A stretch of 64,000 bases of DNA from Serendipita indica DSM 11827. Taxonomy: Eukaryota; Basidiomycota; Agaricomycetes; Sebacinales; Serendipitaceae. The position numbers and the translations under genes are program-made. The notes under the pieces were generated by a model. That model was not told the DNA's origin. It saw only the letters and a list, made by a program, of their open reading frames with translations, and made no database searches. Below, piece after piece: positions 13,145-25,872 of this stretch (positions are counted from its first letter, which is position 1; each line of letters opens with the position of its first letter). Location of the stretch: positions 124,001 through 188,000 of the forward strand of contig CAJVGD010000046.1 of assembly GCA_910890315.1 (NCBI GenBank), read 5' to 3'.

Positions 13145-16100
13145 ATGGCTTCCACCAAAGCCCAGTTGAAGCTTGCCAGAGATCTGATCGGCAAAAAGGA
13201 CTACAGGGGTGCCCATGATGCTGCAAAGCAAGTCCTGAACTACGATCCTTCGAATTACAACGGGTAATTGCTGCCGGATCCCAAAGTTCGAAACCTCTGC
13301 TAACCAGACCATCAGTCTGGTGTTCCTGGGTCTAGCCAGCCTTGAACTGGGCGATCTCAAGGCCAGTGAAGACGTGCGTCTCTTTTTTGTTCTCCTCCCT
13401 GGCCCGTACTTGTGTTCTGACTTGCGGACTAGGCGTATCAAGCTGCCATTCGCCAGAATGAAGTCCAGCCTCTTGCCTGGCAAGTTCGTCTTGCGTCCCC
13501 AAAGTCGCGTAATCATAAGCGAACTATGTGATACATAACAGGGCATCGCCAAGTTATACGAACGCCGGCAGCAATGGGACGAATTTGTACAAACGCAGCG
13601 CAAGCTTGCCAACCTCTTTTCGACGGCGTGAGTCTCTGCCTCTTGACGTCATGGATGAAGAAGAAAGTCTGATTGTCCTCTAGAGGCGATGCCGTCAAGT
13701 GCGCCGAGGCCGTGAGCAGGCTCATCGATGCCCGCAGGCAGCATGCCTCTCGTCGCGATGTATGGACTCCTCTAGGCCCAGCAGTCCGGCTTCTGATGAC
13801 GAATATCTATAGCTTGTCGAGGCATTGTCGCTCCTGCTCGAAGGGTCCCCTTATTACGCGGTGCTCTCCGGCCTACCGGAACCAGATGCATCATCACCGA
13901 CCGCCAGCACGGTATTCGACATTCAAGTCGCCATTCATAATAATTTGCCGGTACTGGAAGAAATTATCTTGCTCACCGAGCAGTCGGAAGAGGAGACGAT
14001 TGCCCAAGAGATCCAGAAGCGAAGAACACGCCTAGACGCCCCCCCTCTTGCAATCCTGAGAGAATTGGTAAAGCGCGAAATATGGTCGTCGTCAAAGGTA
14101 ATGAGAGCTTGCTAATGCACCTGTTCTTACCGGGGCTTAGCTCGAACGTCTCTACGAGGACGTCCTGAATCACCCGCGGACGAGCGACACATTGCGAAGG
14201 ACAACAGAGGCATCCCTCCTCAACCGCAAGCGGGAGCGACTTTGGTCCTTGGAGTTAAATGATCCAACAAAGCAGCAACTGTACAAAGAGGTCGCCGATA
14301 TGGTCGCTGGCATGGTGCTCATCAAGATCCCAAACGAGCTCGCCTGGTCACTGTATTTCGACATGACAGACGTAGCGGACCTGCGTGCGTTTCACTGTTA
14401 GCTCACTGCAATCCCTAAGCAGCCACAGATCAGTACAAACTTGAAGATATTCGTGCTCTGCTGTCCATTCTCCCCCAGTCGCCGCTTGCCCAGCTATGGA
14501 AGGCGTGGATGCGGTCCGAAAACATACCAGAGTCGGAAGACGAAGAAGATGCACCAGAGCAGGACAACACAGATCCCTTAGACGTTGTAATCGTGTGTAT
14601 TCTCGTGGTCTCCGGAAGTCTCTCACGTATACCATTCAGGATCTGTGGCAGAAGCTACCAAACTCGATACTACTCCAGCGCGTCACCGCCCAGTTTCATT
14701 GGCGCTCAAAAGACTACCAAAACGCTATCAGTACGAGCGAGACTGCCCTTCGTACATTAGGTGAACTAGAGAAGGGTCTAGGAGTTTCACTCAAATAGTA
14801 AGAGGCCCCGAGTCGAATTCTCCAAGTTGCTTACAGTCTTTGAGCACGGCAAGGGCAATCAATGTCATACTCGCTTGTTCACTCGTTCATTACTATCCAC
14901 CCAAGTATCACACAAAAGCGCTTCGGCTCCTGGACGGCCTTCTGGACGACGATCCTCCCAGCCAGATTGTTTGACTGCTAGGGGTTACATCCATGAGCAA
15001 GCCTCTAGATGGGAAGAAGCGAAACAAGACTTTGACGGCGTCATGCGTGTAGTGGATAATTCCAGTTCGGCCTGGATTGAAGCCGCAGAAGAAAGTGCCT
15101 GGTGTCAAATACAGGCAGGTGACAAAGAAAAGGAGGAAGTCACTGGAGGAAGTCATCGACATTCTAGACTCGGCAAATGACAATGAAACGGCGCAAGCTC
15201 GAGCCTGGTGGAGACTTGGGAGAACAGTATGGGATGCCAACTCCCCGTCATCACTTCAAGAGGCCTACAAGCTTTGGATTACAGCTCTCAAACGCTCATC
15301 TACATTTGCCCCGGCATACACATCCCTCGGCATCTACTATGCTGACTTTGCTGATCCAAAGGACGCGATGCGAGCTTCCAAATGCTTTCAAAAAGCCTTT
15401 GAACTGGACGCACGGGAAGCAGAGGCTGCAAGGCGGCTTGCAGAAGGATTCGTTGAGGAGCAGGAATGGGAACTGGCAGAGATTGTGGCCCGCCGTACCA
15501 TCGAAGGCGAGGGCGCGTTCGAGGGTGATCAGAGTACAAATGTTCAATCTCGTCACCTCACAACAAATACTTGGGCCTGGAAAGTTGCAGGACTCGTTGC
15601 GTTGGTAAGTGTTTCCCCTTCAGTCGTTTGATCAGCCATTCACACTCATCTAGAATAAGCAAGACTACCCAGAAGCGATCAAAGCATTCCAAGTGTCACT
15701 GCGCGCTATTTCAGAAGATTCGGTCACCTGGCTTCGTTTAGGAGAAGCATACGCAGCGGCTGGTCGACATACTGCTGGGCTGCGAGCCTTGAACCGAGCA
15801 AGGCAACAAGCTCCCGACGACTTTGTTTGCCAATTCCAGATCGCTGAAGTCACTCGTGAACTTGGAGACTACCAGGCATCCATCGAAATGCTCGGCGAGA
15901 TCATCAAATCTCGACCAAACGACCTAGTCGCCCATGCGGCCCGTTGCACAACGCGGTTGGCGTTGGCGCGTTCAGAACAAGAAAAGGGCTTTCTCGAGCG
16001 TGCGTACCGGTCATGCGTCGAGACGCTGGAGGAGGCATTGGTCGCACTCGAACTTGAAGGGCCTTCGATGCGAGTCTTGTGGAAGGTCATCTCAGACGTC

Positions 16101-18165
16101 ACGTTCGAGCTTGCGCGAAGACCTATCGACAATGTCGACTTCGCCAAGGAAGCCATCAATATACTAACGAAATTGCTTGTTCAAATATCTGAGCATACTC
16201 AAGATCTCGACAGTCGACTTGTGCCGATAATCCAACTCGAAGATCACATCCGAGATCTCCAAGATAGTTTGGAGGATGTTCAAGTGGACTTGATTGCTGC
16301 GAAGGCAGCAATCGCGTCGTCGAGCTATTGTATCCACCTCGCTGGGAACGACGACGCAGTCTTGAGCTCCGCGTACTACGATCTGTCTGCTCACCTATAC
16401 GAATTTTGGGCAAAGTATGGCAAGCAACTCGACTCTGACAGTGTTCACACTTCTGCAACACTGGCAGAGGAATACATCAAACGGGCCATCCGACTGCGTT
16501 CCAATGAGCCACTATATTGGACAACTCTGGGTATACTTTCTGTAGAAAGGAATCCCAAACTGTCGCAGCACGCATTCATTACTGCGATTCAATGTGAACC
16601 CAAGGTGTGTATGTTTCTTCGGTCAAGGATGTTCGTTTACCTTTTATAGGATCCTGCCCTTTGGTGTAACCTTGGGATGCTCTACATAAGGAGCCTGGAC
16701 TCTCAACTAGCACAGGAGGCGTTCCACCGTGCGCAGGTGCTAGATCCCGACTATGCGATGGCGTGGGTTGGACAGGCAATTGTCGCTGGTAGGAATAAGA
16801 ACCTATCTCATTGTGTTGCCCTTCTAGAGCATGCAGTGTCTCTATCCGCAGATATGGTGAGTGTGCTGTCGTGATGTTCTGTTTGCTTCTCATGCTGCCT
16901 TAGCCAATCCCGAATCTCGAGTTCGCATACAGAACGTTTAATTCCCTCGAATCGACTTCAAGTGGAGAGATTTCACAATCGGGCACCGTTGTATCCGCCT
17001 TTTTCTCGCTCGAGAGATGCCTCCAGCGTCGCCCAAACGATGTCTCTGCCCTCCATCTCGCCGCCCTCATATCTGAACGGTTAAATCTTATGTCGCGAGC
17101 GGCCCAGTTTGCGAGGAGATGTGCCACACTTTTGGAAGCTGCGTATGAACGGTCAGAAGATCCTGAGACAGCTCGCCAATACGCAATCACCCAGTCGACG
17201 TTGGGTCGGATCCTTCTTGCAGAGAATGATTATACGGCATCTGCGAGTTGCTTTGAGACCGTTCTGAGCCTCGTGGATGCCGTCATCGAGGAAGGGTCAG
17301 AAGAGGAGGCCAGCCGTCGGCTCCGGGCAAACGCACACCTTGGATTGGGACTGGCGAACCTGTTATCCGGAGAGGTCGAAACGGCAATATCCAATTTTGA
17401 AACCGGTCTAGAGGAAGCTCCTGTTGAGATGAAGGCAGTTCGGACGCAGTTGACCATACTATTGGCTCAGACCATGTGGATGGTTGGATCAGAGGAGGCT
17501 CGGGATATGGCGAAGAGTCTATTGCTCGACTGGTGCGTACATTGTCCGCCGAGTCTCCGGCCTCTCAGACGGAATTACTCACAACCGGGAACCAGTGTCT
17601 CGGCTGACTCTAAAAACTTGCAAGCAATGGTAGTATTGGGTGCGATAGCGACTCTTCTCAACGATGATACACTACTGGAAGCCGCACTCTCAGAGATCAT
17701 ATCCATGCAGCCCAAAGAGAGAAGAGAGCTTGATCGACTCGGGACTGTCGATACACTGCTCGTGAGGCACCACCTCTTGCAGGTACGTATATGAAAGTCG
17801 TCATTATGAGATAAGAGTAGCTGACATCTGCGTCCATGTACAGGGGTCACTCGGAGATGCAGTCGAGATTGCGCGCAAGGCCGTCGAGCTAGACCCCGAG
17901 AATGAAGCATCGCGGCTGCAACTTTGTGAGACACTGCTTCGCCAATCGAATTACCCCGCGGCTCTCCAATCGCTCAGGGCCGATAGCGAGAGTTTGTCAA
18001 CGCTGGCAGCTCAGTTGAGGTTATTGGCCATGGCCAGGATAGAAGCAGAAGCAGAAGATTCCGAGAAAAGTGGAGGTCTCATGCAGCAGGCAACCCATCT
18101 TACGCCCTGGGACTCCAAGAACTGGGCGGGTTTGGCATATATACGAAGCAAAGGCATGCAATAGC
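13145..18165 (+). CDS. SKI3: Superkiller protein 3 homologue (TPR scaffold of the Ski complex)
   Basis: SKI3 holds SKI2 helicase and SKI8 together in the cytoplasmic complex that feeds mRNA to the exosome. The start MASTKAQLKLARDLIGKKDY opens with a TPR repeat (DYRGAHDAAKQVLNYDPSNYN ... FLGLASLELGDLKASEDAY). TPR-like units then recur through the whole protein, for example SSTFAPAYTSLGIYYADFAD near 15300, WLRLGEAYAAAGRHTAGLRA near 15730, EPLYWTTLGILSVERNPKL near 16505 and the final NWAGLAYIRSKGMQ before the TAG at 18163-18165. An acidic loop (SEDEEDAPEQ) lies near 14530. Roughly fifteen short introns leave about 1,400 residues, the usual SKI3 size. The 3' end converges on the DUF1349 gene with only 18 nt between the stop codons. 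Confidence 0.93.
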
Positions 18166-18183
18166 TTTGGAAAAAAGGGATGG

Positions 18184-18947
18184 TTACACATCAATGGTCA
18201 AGTGGATCTTAAATTCTGTGAATTCGGCGGTGAGTCTTTCGTGGTCATTCTGAGGATTCTCTGGGTCTTTGGTTGGGCGTGCAACGTATAGCCCAATTGC
18301 GACCTTTTGGGCCAGCATTTCTTGAGAAAATGCCCACGTAATCTCTCTCACGGCTTTGCGTCCGGTCTGTGTGACGAGGTAGACCCAGAGAGATGGACTG
18401 GGTCCTTTAAGGCGTAGTGAGTAAGACGTGGGTGGCAAGCCTGTCTGTGGCGAACCTTTGGAGTCAATTTCTCTCTCAATCTCGATTGTCACGGCGCCCG
18501 AATCTATCGGTACAAGACTCCAATCCGACGACGATGACGCTGGGGTGGCCACGGTCGAGAGATTGGGCTTGCCTTCGTAAAATTCGATGCCGGTTTTGAT
18601 CCATGCACTCGGTGGACCAGCTGGAAGCAATTAACGGCTGTTCTTGCACATAATGAACATGACCTACATTGGCTACCATCACGTGATGGCCACAGAACTA
18701 TCAAGCCGGCTTGGTCGTAAAGACGAGTCCATGGACCCGTTACAGTGACGCGAGCAGACTTGAAATGCGAGGTTTCAAAACTGGTCGCAAGGTAGGGCAT
18801 GTTATAGGACTCGACGGGTGGTTTTCGCCACAAGTCTGTTCCCGGTGGAGTATCGAGCAGGATGGGTTTTCGTGGGTCGATTGTAGTTTCCTTTTCTTCC
18901 TTGGAGGAGTTCACCAGCGTGAACTTGAGATCTCTGTCGGCCTGCAT
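18184..18947 (-). CDS. DUF1349 concanavalin-like protein
   Basis: This is a single-domain protein of the DUF1349 family (a beta-sandwich related to concanavalin-like lectins/glucanases; biochemical role unknown). Diagnostic stretches are PPGTDLWRKPP, SARVTVTGPWTRLYDQAGL and, after an intron of about 65 nt (near 18620-18685), WIKTGIEFYEGKPNLSTVAT. The C-terminal half contains REITWAFSQEM and VAIGLYVARPTK. Start at MQADRDLKFTLVNSS (18947) matches the family N-terminus. An alternative upstream exon cannot be excluded, but the frame upstream is quickly closed. The stop at 18184-18186 is 18 nt from the SKI3 stop on the other strand, so the two 3' UTRs must overlap. Confidence 0.85.
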
Positions 18948-19118
18948 TACGAGGATGAAGTCGGGCGGGTTCCAAGCTTTGCCGGTGTTCAGCCGCGGGG
19001 TCGACGATTACGGGAGCTGCCAAGGACACGCGAGATGAGGACACGTAAGGCGTAATTATCCAAACGATAACTATATATGAACACTAGTATACGTAAACCA
19101 AGTATCACCGGGCCGAAT

Positions 19119-21002
19119 CTATTTCTCCGTTTGTGGAGGAGACCAGCTACCGGGGCCAAAGTTCCTCTTCGGCAGAACCTTGTCAACAATGTCCATGATC
19201 TCCAGTATTCGTTCGTCTTCCCAATGCCGGCCTACCACCTGAACGCCTGCGATCCGTCAATAATAGCCTTTAACGGCGGAATAGCGGACATACCGACTGG
19301 GAGGCCTTTCATCTTGTTCACATCATAAATGCCAGTGACTCCTGGCGCACCATAGACGAGATCGTTGAGAATGAGCGATCCAATGCCATTACTCGTTGCG
19401 TGCCAATCGCTAGGGAGGGCGTCCTTTGTGGGATCTACTCTCGTCACGGGAACAATCCCCACAGGCGAGTCAACAACGTTGTAGAAAAACGTGCCGTTTG
19501 CAAGAGGCGACAGTCTTGTTGTGCCTCCATGCGGGAGGGCGGGTGCCACCATCCCAGGTGCAATGATGGCATCAAATTGATATCTGTCCCACACCTCTTC
19601 GTAAAACTCTCGGATCATTTGGTTCTTCTGAGCATTGTAAGACCAGTATTCGCCAACGTTGGAAGGCTTGGAGCGAGCAAACGTGTCTGCGAAAAGCCTG
19701 TCGCCCAGGATGTTTCTCACTACCCACGCAGCAGTGGTGCGGACCCATGAGTAGAGGCTGGGCCCGAGGGTAATGAGAAAGAGGTTCTTCTCAATAGGAT
19801 CGCTACCACTTGGTGATCGTAGTGTACGGTAGCCGTCCCCTGAAGTCAGAGACACAAAGATTTGAATCGACCTGGGTCCAAATGGTAGGTCAAACTCAAC
19901 AAGTTCGTGACCAGCCAGTCGAAGCGCATCCACCGTCTCCTGCACTGCTCGTCTATTCGCTGGTGAGGTGCGCACAAATTTGTCTTCAAAGTAGTAGCCA
20001 ATTTTCAGCTTCTTTGGTACCTGGACATCTCTGAATGGGACGGGTGCGATGCCTTCATAGGTATTCGCGGGGGTGCAGTTGAACAACACCCGGGAAAGGA
20101 GTTTAACGTCCGCAACAGTCCGCCCCATTGGCCCTGGTGTCACGGGGATTGCGTCGAAACCAGGGTTAGACGAGCACGCGCCTCGTCGACTGATCCGCCC
20201 CGCGCCTGGCTTGAGGGAGTAGACGCCACAGTATAAGGCTGGGATACGCAAGCTCCCTCCTACATCCGAACCGACTCCAAGTGCGGATGCATCGGCTGCA
20301 AGCATAGCACCCTCTCCTCCCGAACTCCCTCCACAGGTGTACTGGTCGTTCCAGGGATTGCTTGTCACACCCCATACCGGATTCGAACACTCAAAGTTGA
20401 GCATGGTCTGTGGGACATTGGTTTTGCAGATGACGATACCACCTGCACGCCGTACAGCCTCAACGACGGCTGCATCAGAGCGTTTGGGAGAGTTGCACCA
20501 GGCGGAGAAGCCGATGCTAGAATCATGGCCTTCGATGTCGTATTGATCCTTGATACTGATTGGAACACCATGGAGAGGACCGACAATCGTGCCGCTCTTC
20601 TGAAATTCCTCGTCCAGTGCCTTGGCACGCGTCAATGCGTCTGAGAAGAGGACTGTCATGATGTTAGAATCAACGCATGCATGATGTTGTGTCCATACCT
20701 TCTGTAATTGGATTATGCAACCTTTGGACGGTTCCAGCCCTGATGATATATGCCTCCATCACATCGGATGCAGTCCATTGGCCTATCAAGCTGGTAAGTA
20801 CGACTCTTCGGTTGAAGGATGTGAAAGCACCTGATTCAATGTTCTTCACAATCTCCGACGCCGAAGCACGTGTGTATTGGTCGGTTGAAGAATCCGCACT
20901 CGTTGTAGCCAGAGTCGTGAGGGCCTCGTCAACGAGCTCTTGACGAGTTTGTTGCTTGGAGGCCGCGATAGACTTCCAGTTTGGTTGTGAAAAGGGCCAC
21001 AT
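19119..21002 (-). CDS. Amidase signature enzyme (fatty-acid-amide-hydrolase-like)
   Basis: The enzyme hydrolyses an amide bond with the Ser-Ser-Lys triad of the amidase signature family. Visible motifs are LHGVPISIKDQYD (catalytic Lys), YTCGGSSGGEGAML (cis-Ser loop), GSDVGGSLRIPALYCG (nucleophile Ser) and KPGAGRIS. The start MWPFSQPNWKS at 21002 fits the family; an in-frame ATG at 21125 would add 41 residues. One intron separates the N-terminal helix region from MTVLFSDALTRAK (near 20660). A 47-nt intron near the 3' end (GTATGT...CGCAG) joins KGLPVG to VQVVGRHWEDERILEI, the conserved C-terminus, ending QTEK with stop at 19119-19121. The substrate cannot be told from sequence; fungal relatives act on acetamide-type or fatty amides. 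Confidence 0.93.
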
Positions 21003-21355
21003 AGTTGGGGTCGGGTCCAAGAGGTAGCCGGTAGTGCGCTCTGACGCCGTGTTATATGGGCGGAAGGACGTCCCAATGAACCAAGTCACAGGACTGATGG
21101 AGTCTAGATAATGGGAGTTCTGCAACGTGCAGTATCATAACGATAGACGCGGGGCACGGCTAATTTGACGCCCGGAAATTAAAAATAGAGACACCAGCGG
21201 CCAGTACTTCAGGTTATCTGTTTACACTGCTAGCCCTCCTATCTCGTTCATAGGACATGAATATTAAATCCGAACCAATACAATATAAGCTAGACACGAA
21301 ATATTGATAATGGTCTATTTGAATGGGTGCGTTGTATCTTAAACTAAACCACAAC

Positions 21356-22723
21356 CTATGCTCGGTTCAGCATGGCTCTGGCTTTTGGAATGAAGAGATC
21401 CCGAGACTTGGCTGAGACTACTAGCCACTTTCCTACAACAATTGGAATACCGCAAATCGATCCAAGGAAGCCAGTTCCACTGCGCTAAAGGAACCGCATC
21501 AGCATCAGCGTAGAAGAGCAACGGTTCTTATTCACCTTTCCATTTGTGACGACGAGCATCTCCGACGATGGAGTGTACTGCTTCAAACCCGCAGACGCTT
21601 CGCCCGCAGTGTTCGATGTGAGGACCGGCAGTTTCAGCAGCGATACGATATTGGCTGCAATGAGAGAGGCGTGTAGGCCGGCTTTCATGAGCGTATGTTG
21701 CTCAGCAATGTCGGTGACGTCCCCGCCGCGAACACGCGCGGGTTCGAGTCGAGTTGCAGCGAACCTCGTACTTTGAGATGGCCATTCGCGGATAAAGACT
21801 TGGAAATTGTTGGTGCAGAGGACAAGAAATCAGTATTGACACCGGTACGTCCACCTGTAAAGACCTGGAGGAACTGTGAGTATTCTTGGTGGACGAGGTG
21901 AGAGAGAGACTTACGATCAACTCAGCAGGCAAAGCTTTACCCTTGGAGGACACGATCTCTCGCCGGGGACCACCCCCTCAGAGCCTTCCATTACGCTCGA
22001 TGAGAGCCCTTGAATGTCATCGGTAACAAACTGGATTCCGCGCGAAGTCAAGTCGTCGCCAATACTCTGTCGAAACTTTGCTGGATATGCTTTATTGAGA
22101 GTGAGCGAATCGCGATGGACAAGCGTGATCTGGGTGTCCGGGTAGTAGTCTCGTATCTCGCCCGCGAGCTCTATGACATTCGTCAGTTATTGCCATACAG
22201 TATCAACGAGAGTGATTAACTCACCTGAACCAACAGATCCCGCACCGACAATAAGCACGCTCTTCGCGCTTGCAAAGCGGTCTCGCCAGACATTGAGATG
22301 CTCGGAGAGCTGGACGCGTTTGGTGGGCCATCGGAGAAGACCGTTCCAGTTAGATCCAGTCCCTACGACGAGAATATCCCACTCAATTTTGCTCCCGTCA
22401 TCCAGGACGACCCAACCACCTTCTCCGCGTTCCTTCTCCTCGACATTCACAATCTCGGCAATCCTGAGCACTCCAACGCGACCTTTCCCATTCTTCATAT
22501 TCTTTCCAAAGAGGCTATCGTACGAAAGTGCGATATCTTGCTCACGAATCCCCTCGTCGGTGACGAGTAGTCGGAGTGTCGCTGGGAGATGGCGGTAGTA
22601 GTCCGCCTGGGATATGACTGTGAGTGTATGTTTCGTTGGGTCTAGCTTCTTGTCGAGCTCTTGCGCAAGGCGCACATTGGCACCCCCTGCGCCGACCAGG
22701 ACGACTGATGTCTTTCGGGACAT
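21356..22723 (-). CDS. AIF/AMID-type FAD-dependent oxidoreductase
   Basis: This is a pyridine-nucleotide-disulphide oxidoreductase of the AIF/AMID class, which uses FAD and NAD(P)H (ferroptosis-suppressor/NDH-2-like relatives in animals). The start MSRKTSVVLVGAGGANVRLA gives the FAD-binding strand. A central NAD-binding motif VLIVGAGSVGSGELAGEI spans an exon join near 22225. The second FAD motif LDSNPRVFAAGDVTDI lies near 21715-21760. The C-terminus after short introns reads GFLGSICGIPIVVGKWLV and ends LNRA, stop at 21356-21358. About four introns of roughly 50 nt are present. In the first dinucleotide loop the last glycine of GxGxxG is replaced by Asn (GAGGAN), a departure worth noting. Length near 375-385 residues is normal. 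Confidence 0.88.
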
Positions 22724-23266
22724 GTAAAAGGAAGAAATGTGATGGTAAGAGTTTTTGGGCTGCTGTAGCTCTCGAGGACTATTACCAGCTTATATGCCTT
22801 TCGACGAGGGTCAATGCGCGTAAGCGTGCTGACGCTCAGGCTCAAATCCATAATAATGCCCTATGCGAAGACGTTACATACAAAACCTCTAATAACAAAC
22901 TTGCTGACAAGGGCTAATGCAGAGCAACATCGCAAATATCCCCGAGAAGAACGGTTCCGAAAAGGACGGGGCAACCTTGGCCGCTCAACGCGTGGAGACA
23001 CCGACAATCATTGCATAAGTAAGATGACCATGTTGGCTTTGCTTCGACGAGTCGCATTACGTCTTCGCACGGAGAAGCTATATGATCAACTCCGATTTTC
23101 ATTATGCGACTAAGGGCCTTTCAGAGGCATCGAGGGGTCACGTTAGTAGAAGTATCATCAGTCTAAAGAACTTGATACAAATAATAATAGTCATTCGGAG
23201 CTACAGTCTCTGGTTTTGCATTGTCTGACTCCGGGCTGTCAATTGTCACGGAGAACGATATCTGTT
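22724..23266. other. Intergenic stretch without recognised features
   Basis: This is the promoter side of the AIF-like gene and the 3' flank of the disordered gene downstream on the same strand. I see no coding signal. Confidence 0.5.
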
Positions 23267-25484
23267 TCATTCAATACTGTAAAGTACAGGTGCATGAATT
23301 GCTATTGTCTCTCCACCACGCGGTATCGGATCCGAAACCTCCATCTTAGCCACACCAGTGCGGTCAAATGGAATTTCGTTATAGGAGGTGTCCATATTCT
23401 GCACAGTACGCATGACGCATTCATGGTCCAGAACATCTCGCCCTTCATAAGGATGTTCTTTAGGGGTTGCCTGAGAGTGTGAGCTTTCAAACTCCGTTTG
23501 CGTTGTGCGAATCGAACACACCTGGACACTAAACTCACCTTTGTGTTCTGTACGGTCAATCGACTCGAGAATCAACGGGTGTAATAGCTCAGAGAGTCGC
23601 GAAGGAGAACAGGAGACAAAGGACGTAGCCGAGGGACTGCTTGGAACGCAGAAACGAACGTGGTTCGAGGTGTTTGCATCTCGATTGGCAGCGGCGACAG
23701 CGTCTTCGATTGCGGTGTTGGTTACAAGTGGATCTGGGGCACCCAGGAAGCCACTGCGAAGCTGCGACTTGAGAGGCACAGTGGCCACACGATGATTTGG
23801 TACACGTGCGTCTGGAAAAGATGGTTTCCAGTCCAAGTTTTGATACTCCTGTCTACTCGTCGGCCAGGCCATCTGTTCTGCTTGTAAACCAGGTCGAAAT
23901 ACGGGATTAAGACGAGAATAGTATTTCGGGAAACGCGACTTGGTCTCTGGAGAAGGTCTGGCAGGTCGAAGTGCGGCCCACACCGCGCCGAAGACATCTG
24001 CAGAGCCGTTTGTTTTCCTAAGGGCTGCATCGAATATTTCTCCGCCGTTATGTTCAGGGCTATCGCACAGGGGCACTTCTGAGAATACAAAGGGTGCGGT
24101 CGAAGGAGGCGAGATAACGGACGAACCAACAGACGATACTGGCGGATACGCATCGATCCGGGGAATTCTGGTTGTGAATAGACTCGAATCAAATTCTTCA
24201 TCAGGTTGGCTCAGCTGACGTGGTTGTACGTTAGAGTTTGGAGGTGTGCTCGTGGCGAAAGGACCAGGTTTGTTGATCAGTGCTGACCCCAAAGGGTCAA
24301 GAGGCGGGGGCATGAAGGCAAAGATAGCATCATCTTCTAGAGCTGTGCTTGGTTCTATACGCTGCGGTTCGAGTGATTTGCGCCGAGATGTCCTTACGAG
24401 GCCTCGAGGTTGTAGCGAGCCCTGTGACCCATGGTTGAGTGCAAGAGCCGAGTGCTTGGGCAAGTCTCGAAGAGCCAATGGAAAGGAAATCTTGTGGGAA
24501 ACAGTATTCAAAGTGTGCAGGAGCCACGGAGGCATCACTGGTCGTGACTTGAGTGTGGCGGTGGCGAATTCGTCGGCATTGGAGTGTGACTTCGTCATTC
24601 TCTTCGCTCGCCATGCATACCTAGAGTATGGTTTAGTAGCCTTGACGCGTGATCCAGGGCGACGATCCAAAACATCTTGGTTTGCAACTGTTTGGCCACG
24701 ACCCCCCTTTGTCTTGGGCAACTTATCCTGTTTAAGGTTATCAGTCTGTTCACCAAGCTCTCCCGTACACATCGTACCGTACGGAAACTTCCAGCATCAT
24801 GGTGAGCATGCCGTACGTCTGCACCCCTAACGGAACCACCACCCCACACTCGCTCGACAAGAGCCTCATGCTGGCTGGTGCGACGGTTGAGCTTCTCCGT
24901 CAAAGTACCGCTCAAACACAACTCCGAACAAACGTCGTGCCCCGCATACCGTGCGCCGGAACCGGGCCGAGTCAAGCCACCGAATGCACCTTCAGCCGGA
25001 GCAGTTGGGCGCGTCAGGAGGAAGTACTTGCCTAAACGAGATTCGCTCGATGCGACCGAGCGCCCCCCGCTACTGTGCAGTGTCGACGGATGGCCAAGTG
25101 ATGCTACTGCTCCCGTAAACGGCGAAGCTGCCTTCAATGAATGCAAACGCGTGACTCCCTCAACAGGAAACGCGTCAAATTTTCCGCTGGAGGCAAACGC
25201 GGAGGTAGGAAGCGGTTTGTTGCCTGCGCTCATTCCAAAGGCGTCTTCACACATGGCGCGCCGGCGGGGGCTGAAGAGACGGGACCATGAGCTTGTTTTG
25301 CGGGGGAAAGAACGAATTGGGTTGGGCTAGGCCAGTGAAGATAATGAGGTGGTGTGGCAGCATCAAGGGTCAGCCTCGACGACGAGCTCGGGGCCGGTCT
25401 CTCCGTCGTCAGCTGACCGGTGGGCGTTAGGTTGGCTTGCAACGATGTTTCGGCCGTAATTTTAGAGTGCAAGTTTGGTTTCAT
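23267..25484 (-). CDS. Disordered protein of unknown function
   Basis: A 501-codon open stretch (23267-24772) carries the bulk. Upstream exons reach back through about 24800-25250 and to a likely start at 25484 (MKPNLHSKITAETSLQ). The protein is rich in Ser, Pro, Thr and Arg, with basic patches (KSHSNADEF, TSRRKSLEPQRI) and short acidic/hydrophobic motifs (FDSSLFTTRIPRIDAYPP, ADVFGAVWAALRP). No enzyme or DNA-binding domain is visible. Exon borders near 25225-25255 and 24740-24830 are uncertain. Composition suggests a nuclear or cytoskeletal linker protein, but this is only a guess. The gene immediately upstream on the same strand has similar character. Confidence 0.5.
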
Positions 25485-25872
25485 GGTGTGTATGTGGGCG
25501 GTGTGAGTCGGACGATCTATTGCGGAAGACTAGACGGAACGGTCGGAACAATGGTCGTGTCAGCAGATGATAATCATTATGCAGAGATAAGAGGCACAGA
25601 TGGAGGAGGTTTGGAATAGTCGCGAAGTGAAAGGGCAGACGGAAAGGAGGCGGACGATAACCCAGTAATCGCGCTCGCCAAACAATGTGCAAACAGTTTG
25701 AGTTATCGTCTGTTTGCTGCCGTGACGCCAAACGGGGTCGCGTGAGCGCAGACAAGACAAGTTTGAGCAATAGTGTTGACGGCATGAGGTCATGCGCGAA
25801 AGGACGAACAGGAGCTAGAGGTAATGACCGCAGAGAGGAGCAGGGTCAGGACGCCGGGCATAATTGAACACA

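Noticed and set aside
19230-19320. Apparent premature stop (FRW) at the end of the amidase
   Set aside because: A 47-nt intron restores the conserved C-terminus VQVVGRHWEDER.
21735-21760. Sequence resembling a tRNA B box (GGGTTCGAGTC)
   Set aside because: It lies in the coding exon of the AIF-like gene and has no A box or cloverleaf around it.
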